Assembly (NCBI GenBank): GCA_012512925.1
Contig: JAAZDE010000054.1
Coordinates: forward strand, 1-43,539
Origin: Desulfuromonadaceae bacterium
Lineage (GTDB): Bacteria; Desulfobacterota; Desulfuromonadia; Desulfuromonadales; JAAYDE01
Reading direction: 5' to 3'
Length of the DNA: 43,539 nucleotides
How positions within the stretch are numbered: position 1 is the stretch's first letter; each line of letters begins with the position of its first letter. A program made the position numbers and the translations under genes. A model generated the notes under the pieces. That model made no database searches. It was not told where the DNA came from and saw only the letters and a program-made list of their open reading frames with translations. Positions 39,918 through 43,539 of this stretch are shown here, in pieces.

Positions 39918-40760
39918 ATGATCCGCCAATTTGCCAAATCGAATTTTTTGACCGCCTGCCTACTCGCCGCATCCTTCCTTTTTTCCTTCCAGGCCCTGGC
40001 CGGCGATCTCGACCTGTTCCGCGGTTACAAAGGGGCCATCAGCATCTCCGGCGGCACCGCTCACATCCCGGTGATGAAGGAGGCGGCCAAGCGGGCGATG
40101 ACCGCCAATCCCGACATCCAGATCACCATCGCCGGAGGCGGCACCGGGGTCGGCATCAAGCAGGTGGGAGAGAAGATGGTGCAGATCGGCAACGCCGGCC
40201 GCAAACCGACCGAGGCAGAGATCAAGCAGCATGGACTGGTGCTGTTCCAGTGGGCGATCGACGGCGTCGGCGTCGTGGTCCATCCGCAAAACCAGGTTCA
40301 GGCCCTGACCTTTTCCCAGCTTCAGGACATCTATGCCGGGAAAACCGTCAACTGGAAGGAGTTGGGCGGCGTGGACCGCGCCATCAATCTCTACACCCGC
40401 GACCAGGCCAGCGGCACCCGCGAGGTCTTTGCCGGCAAAGCCCTGAACAAAGGGGCCGTATCGCCCAGGGCCAACGTGGTCGTCTCCAACGGCGCCATGA
40501 AAACCGCCGTGGCCAATGATCCCTACGGCATCGGCTACGTCTCCGTGGGCCATATCGATTCCTCGGTGGCCCCGGTCGCCCTGGATGGCGTAAAACCGAC
40601 GGAAGACAATGTCCGTGCCGGGAAATACAAGGTCGCCCGCGGCCTCTACAGCCTGACCGCCGGCGAACCGCGGGGGTTGGTCAAGGCCTTCCTCGACTAC
40701 CTCTTCTCCCCCAGCGGCCAGCAGATCGTCATCGACAAAGGATTCATTCCGGTGCGCTGA
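39918..40760 (+). CDS. PstS-like substrate-binding protein
   Basis: ISISGGTAHIPVMKEAAKRA, GGGTGVGIKQVGEKMVQIGNAGR, LTFSQLQDIYAGKTVNWKELGG, DQASGTREVF. Confidence 0.88.
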   Translation: MIRQFAKSNFLTACLLAASFLFSFQALAGDLDLFRGYKGAISISGGTAHIPVMKEAAKRAMTANPDIQITIAGGGTGVGIKQVGEKMVQIGNAGRKPTEAEIKQHGLVLFQWAIDGVGVVVHPQNQVQALTFSQLQDIYAGKTVNWKELGGVDRAINLYTRDQASGTREVFAGKALNKGAVSPRANVVVSNGAMKTAVANDPYGIGYVSVGHIDSSVAPVALDGVKPTEDNVRAGKYKVARGLYSLTAGEPRGLVKAFLDYLFSPSGQQIVIDKGFIPVR

Positions 40761-41620
40761 TGTCGATTTTCTCCCGGATCGTGGAGCGGCTGTTTTCCCT
40801 GGCGGCGGCTGGCAGCGCGCTGTTGACCATCGCCGTTTTTCTGCTGCTGCTTTACCTGGCGTTGCCCCTGTTCGAGCAGGGGGGCTTTTGGGCATTGATC
40901 CGTTCCCCCTGGGATCCGGGGGCGGGGCTCTACGGGATCTACCCGATGTTGATCGGCAGCCTGTCGATCGCCTTCCTGGCGCTGCTGATCGGTTTCCCCT
41001 TGAGTCTGGGCGGCGCCTTTTTCATCACCTGCTTCGCCCCGCTTTTCCTGCGCCGCCACCTCTTGAACCTGGTGCGGCTCCTGACCGGCGTTCCGACCGT
41101 GGTCTACAGCTTCGCGGCCCTGTTTTTGCTGGTTCCCTTCCTGCGCGAACACCTGACCGGCGGCTCCGGGCTCAACATCCTCGGCGCGGCCCTGATGCTG
41201 GCCGTGCTCATTGCCCCGACCATGATCATCTTTTTCGTCGACGCCCTCCGCCGGGTGCCTTCCGGCTACCTTCAGGCGGTCACGGCCCTGGGGGGGAGCC
41301 CGGGCCAGGGCCTGGTCTACATCGCGCTGCCGCTGGCCTGGCCGGGCATCCTCAACGGGCTCCTGCTGGGGCTGGGGCGGGCCATGGGCGATACCATGAT
41401 CAGCCTGATGATCGCCGGCAACGCGGTGGCCTTGCCCGGGTCAATGATGGATTCGGCCCGCACCCTCACCGCCCACATCGCCCTGGTGATCGCCGCCGAC
41501 GTTTCGAGTCTGGAATTCCAGTCGATCTTCGCCTGCGGCATTCTCCTCTACCTGTTCACGGCCCTGCTGGTGTTGATGGTACGCCTGCTGGGAAAATTTC
41601 CGAAACGGAGTCCGGGATGA
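40760..41620 (+). CDS. PstC-like ABC transporter permease
   Basis: LTGVPTVVYSFAALFLLVPFL, AVTALGGSPGQGLVYIALPLAWPGILNGLLLGLGRAMGDTMI. Confidence 0.9.
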   Translation: MSIFSRIVERLFSLAAAGSALLTIAVFLLLLYLALPLFEQGGFWALIRSPWDPGAGLYGIYPMLIGSLSIAFLALLIGFPLSLGGAFFITCFAPLFLRRHLLNLVRLLTGVPTVVYSFAALFLLVPFLREHLTGGSGLNILGAALMLAVLIAPTMIIFFVDALRRVPSGYLQAVTALGGSPGQGLVYIALPLAWPGILNGLLLGLGRAMGDTMISLMIAGNAVALPGSMMDSARTLTAHIALVIAADVSSLEFQSIFACGILLYLFTALLVLMVRLLGKFPKRSPG

Positions 41621-42495
41621 ACCGCTTCGGCGAGCTGCTGCTGGCGCTCTTTTCCTGGTGCTGCACCCTGCTGCTGACGGCAACCGTCGGCATCCTGATG
41701 CTTTTTCTGCTGAGGCGGGGGCTGCCGGCCTTCGATGCGGCGCTCTTCTTCGGCGACACCCCGCCCCTGGCAGCCCTGCTCCTCAGCAAACCAGTTTTTG
41801 ACGGCCTCTTCCCGGCCCTTTTCGGCACTCTGGCGCTGGTGCTTCTGGCCATCGCCTGCGCCGTCCCGGTCGGTCTGGCCGCCGGCATTTACTTGGCGGA
41901 ATACGCTGCGCCCGCTCCCAAACGCCTTCTCAATCTCTTTTTCGACGTGCTGGCTGGCATCCCCTCCATCGTCATCGGCCTGGCCGGGTTCGCCCTGGCC
42001 ATCGTACTCCATCGAACCTTCTCCGGCAGAATCGGCCACTGCCTGCTGCTGTCGGCCCTGTCCCTGGCCTTTCTCGTGCTCCCGTACCTGATACGCTCCA
42101 CCCAGAACGCTCTCGAAGCGATCGATCCGGTCACCCGCCGCACCGCCCTGGCCCTCGGCGCCTCCAAATTGCAGAACATTCTTTACGTGCTGCTGCCCAA
42201 CCGCCTGGCGGATCTGACAGGCGGCGTCATCCTGGCGGTAGGGCGCTGCGCCGAGGACACCGCTGTCATCATGCTGACGGGAGTGGTGGCTTCCGCCGGG
42301 ATACCCAATTCCCTGCTGCGGCAATACGAGGCCCTCCCCTTTTACATTTATTACATCTCCTCCCAGTACAGCGGCCCCGAGGAACTGCAACGCGGTTTCG
42401 CGGCGGCGCTGGTGCTGCTGTCCCTCTGCGTCGCCCTTTTCCTCCTGGCGTTTTTCATCCAGCGGCGCCTGAAGGAACGCCTTCTTTACCGATGA
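41617..42495 (+). CDS. PstA-like ABC transporter permease
   Basis: GIYLAEYAAPAPKRLLNLFFDVLAGIPSIVIGL, ALGASKLQNILYVLLPNRLADLTGGVILAVGRCAEDTAVIMLTG; ATGA overlap with upstream gene. Confidence 0.9.
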   Translation: MNRFGELLLALFSWCCTLLLTATVGILMLFLLRRGLPAFDAALFFGDTPPLAALLLSKPVFDGLFPALFGTLALVLLAIACAVPVGLAAGIYLAEYAAPAPKRLLNLFFDVLAGIPSIVIGLAGFALAIVLHRTFSGRIGHCLLLSALSLAFLVLPYLIRSTQNALEAIDPVTRRTALALGASKLQNILYVLLPNRLADLTGGVILAVGRCAEDTAVIMLTGVVASAGIPNSLLRQYEALPFYIYYISSQYSGPEELQRGFAAALVLLSLCVALFLLAFFIQRRLKERLLYR

Positions 42496-43223
42496 CCACT
42501 GCCATGACCGAGACCACCAAAATCCGACTCGCCGATTTCTCCTTCCGCTACGGTAAAAACGAGGTGCTGCGCCAGATCAGCGGCCAATTCTTCGAAAACC
42601 GCCTCACGGCCATTGTCGGTCCTTCCGGCAGCGGCAAATCGACCCTCCTTTCGGTCTGCAATCGGCTCTGGACCGAACTGCCCGAGGCTAAAGTCGCCGG
42701 GAAGGCGGAAATCCAGCTGGGCGGGGAGTGGCGCGATCTCTGCGACCGGCGGGCGCCGTCCCAGCAGCTGCGCCGCAAGGTCGGCATGGTCTTCCAGACC
42801 CCCAACCCGCTGCCGATGAGCATCTTTCGCAACGTCGCCTTCCCGTTGAAACTGGCCGGCATCAGGGATCGGGAGGAGATCGCCCAGCGGGTTGAAGACA
42901 GCTTGCATCGGACACTGCTCTGGGATGAGGTCAAGAAGAGGCTGGATTCGGATGCCCGCCTCCTTTCCGGCGGCCAGCAGCAGCGGCTGTGCATCGCCCG
43001 CAGCCTGGTCCTGGAACCGGAAGTGCTGCTCCTCGACGAACCGACTTCGGCCCTTGACCGGACAGCCGCCGCCGGTATCGAGGAACTGTTGATCGGGCTG
43101 AAAAAGGACTGCACACTGGTGATGGTCTCCCACTATCTGGAGCAGGTCGAACGGCTGGCGGATGGAGTTTTTGAAATGAGTGGAGGAATCTTGCGTCGGT
43201 TGGATTCGACCTATTCCAGATAG
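42492..43223 (+). CDS. PstB-like ABC transporter ATP-binding protein
   Basis: [75 protein letters not shown] overlap. Confidence 0.92.
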   Translation: MTTAMTETTKIRLADFSFRYGKNEVLRQISGQFFENRLTAIVGPSGSGKSTLLSVCNRLWTELPEAKVAGKAEIQLGGEWRDLCDRRAPSQQLRRKVGMVFQTPNPLPMSIFRNVAFPLKLAGIRDREEIAQRVEDSLHRTLLWDEVKKRLDSDARLLSGGQQQRLCIARSLVLEPEVLLLDEPTSALDRTAAAGIEELLIGLKKDCTLVMVSHYLEQVERLADGVFEMSGGILRRLDSTYSR

Positions 43224-43281
43224 TGTCAGGGCTACTTTTTAGACTTGAGGTTTTCAACATTAACAGCAACGAGAGGTTGAC

Positions 43282-43539
43282 ATGGATAAACTGACAATAG
43301 ATTGCCGGGGGTTGGCCTGCCCGCAGCCGGTGGTTCAAACCAAAAAGGCGATGGAGCAGTCCGGCGCGGCGGAACTCGAGGTTCTCCTCGACAATGAGAT
43401 CGCCTGCGAGAACGTGTCGCGCTGCGCCCAATCGCGTTGCTGGGCCGTCACCGGCATCGTCCGTGAGGGGAAGGAGATCCGTCTGACCCTGAAACCGGAC
43501 AGCGACGAGAGCTGCGATGGTGCGTCTCCCGCCGCAGCC
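43282..43539 (+). CDS. YedF/TusA-family protein, truncated by window edge
   Basis: MDKLTIDCRGLACPQPVVQTKKAMEQSGAAELEVLLDNEIACENVSRCAQSRCWAVTGIVREGKEIRLTLKPD; N-terminus like YedF; C-terminal DsrE-like part not visible. Confidence 0.82.
   Translation, partial: MDKLTIDCRGLACPQPVVQTKKAMEQSGAAELEVLLDNEIACENVSRCAQSRCWAVTGIVREGKEIRLTLKPDSDESCDGASPAAA

Noticed and set aside
1-43539. CRISPR arrays, rRNA, insertion sequences or prophage
   Set aside because: No regularly spaced direct repeats, rRNA signatures, transposase or phage structural genes seen

Overview
GC-rich bacterial chromosomal window, gene content typical of a Desulfuromonadales/Geobacter-like deltaproteobacterium (lineage is inference). 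From left to right: the 5' end of ftsE; a compact type II secretion/type IV pilus-like operon on the minus strand (two pseudopilins, a secretin with a C-terminal cohesin-like domain, PilP/O/N/M-like proteins, GspE and GspF); tRNA-Val and tRNA-Asp; the housekeeping block hup-lon-clpX-clpP-tig; tRNA-Leu and tRNA-His; an AsmA-family protein; a Lol-like export cluster (outer-membrane protein, LolD-like ATPase, two FtsX-type permeases, LolA-like protein); a zinc-ribbon trypsin-like protease; an SDR; Tex; a 35-aa Lys-rich ORF missing from the ORF track; a HlyIII protein; tRNA-Val(CAC); an SLC13 permease; a TPR protein; and a Cache-HAMP-GGDEF protein. The most interesting part is 35.2-43.5 kb. There a yedE/tusA-like (selenium/sulfur) operon diverges from an apparent 8-gene operon: a TudS/DUF523-like protein, an ATPase-less amino-acid-type ABC transporter, a PstSCAB-like transporter without phoU, and a YedF-like protein cut by the window edge. 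The two operons are separated by a ~1.15-kb region without convincing ORFs. This region holds two homologous, outward-facing copies of ATATGAGG-N8-GGGARCCCGTGMGGTTCTCC followed by CGTCCCGCCCC, one in each leader. I propose these as a candidate undescribed cis-regulatory RNA or operator controlling a chalcogen (Se/S) uptake and metabolism locus. All calls are by eye from sequence and family knowledge; no searches were run.
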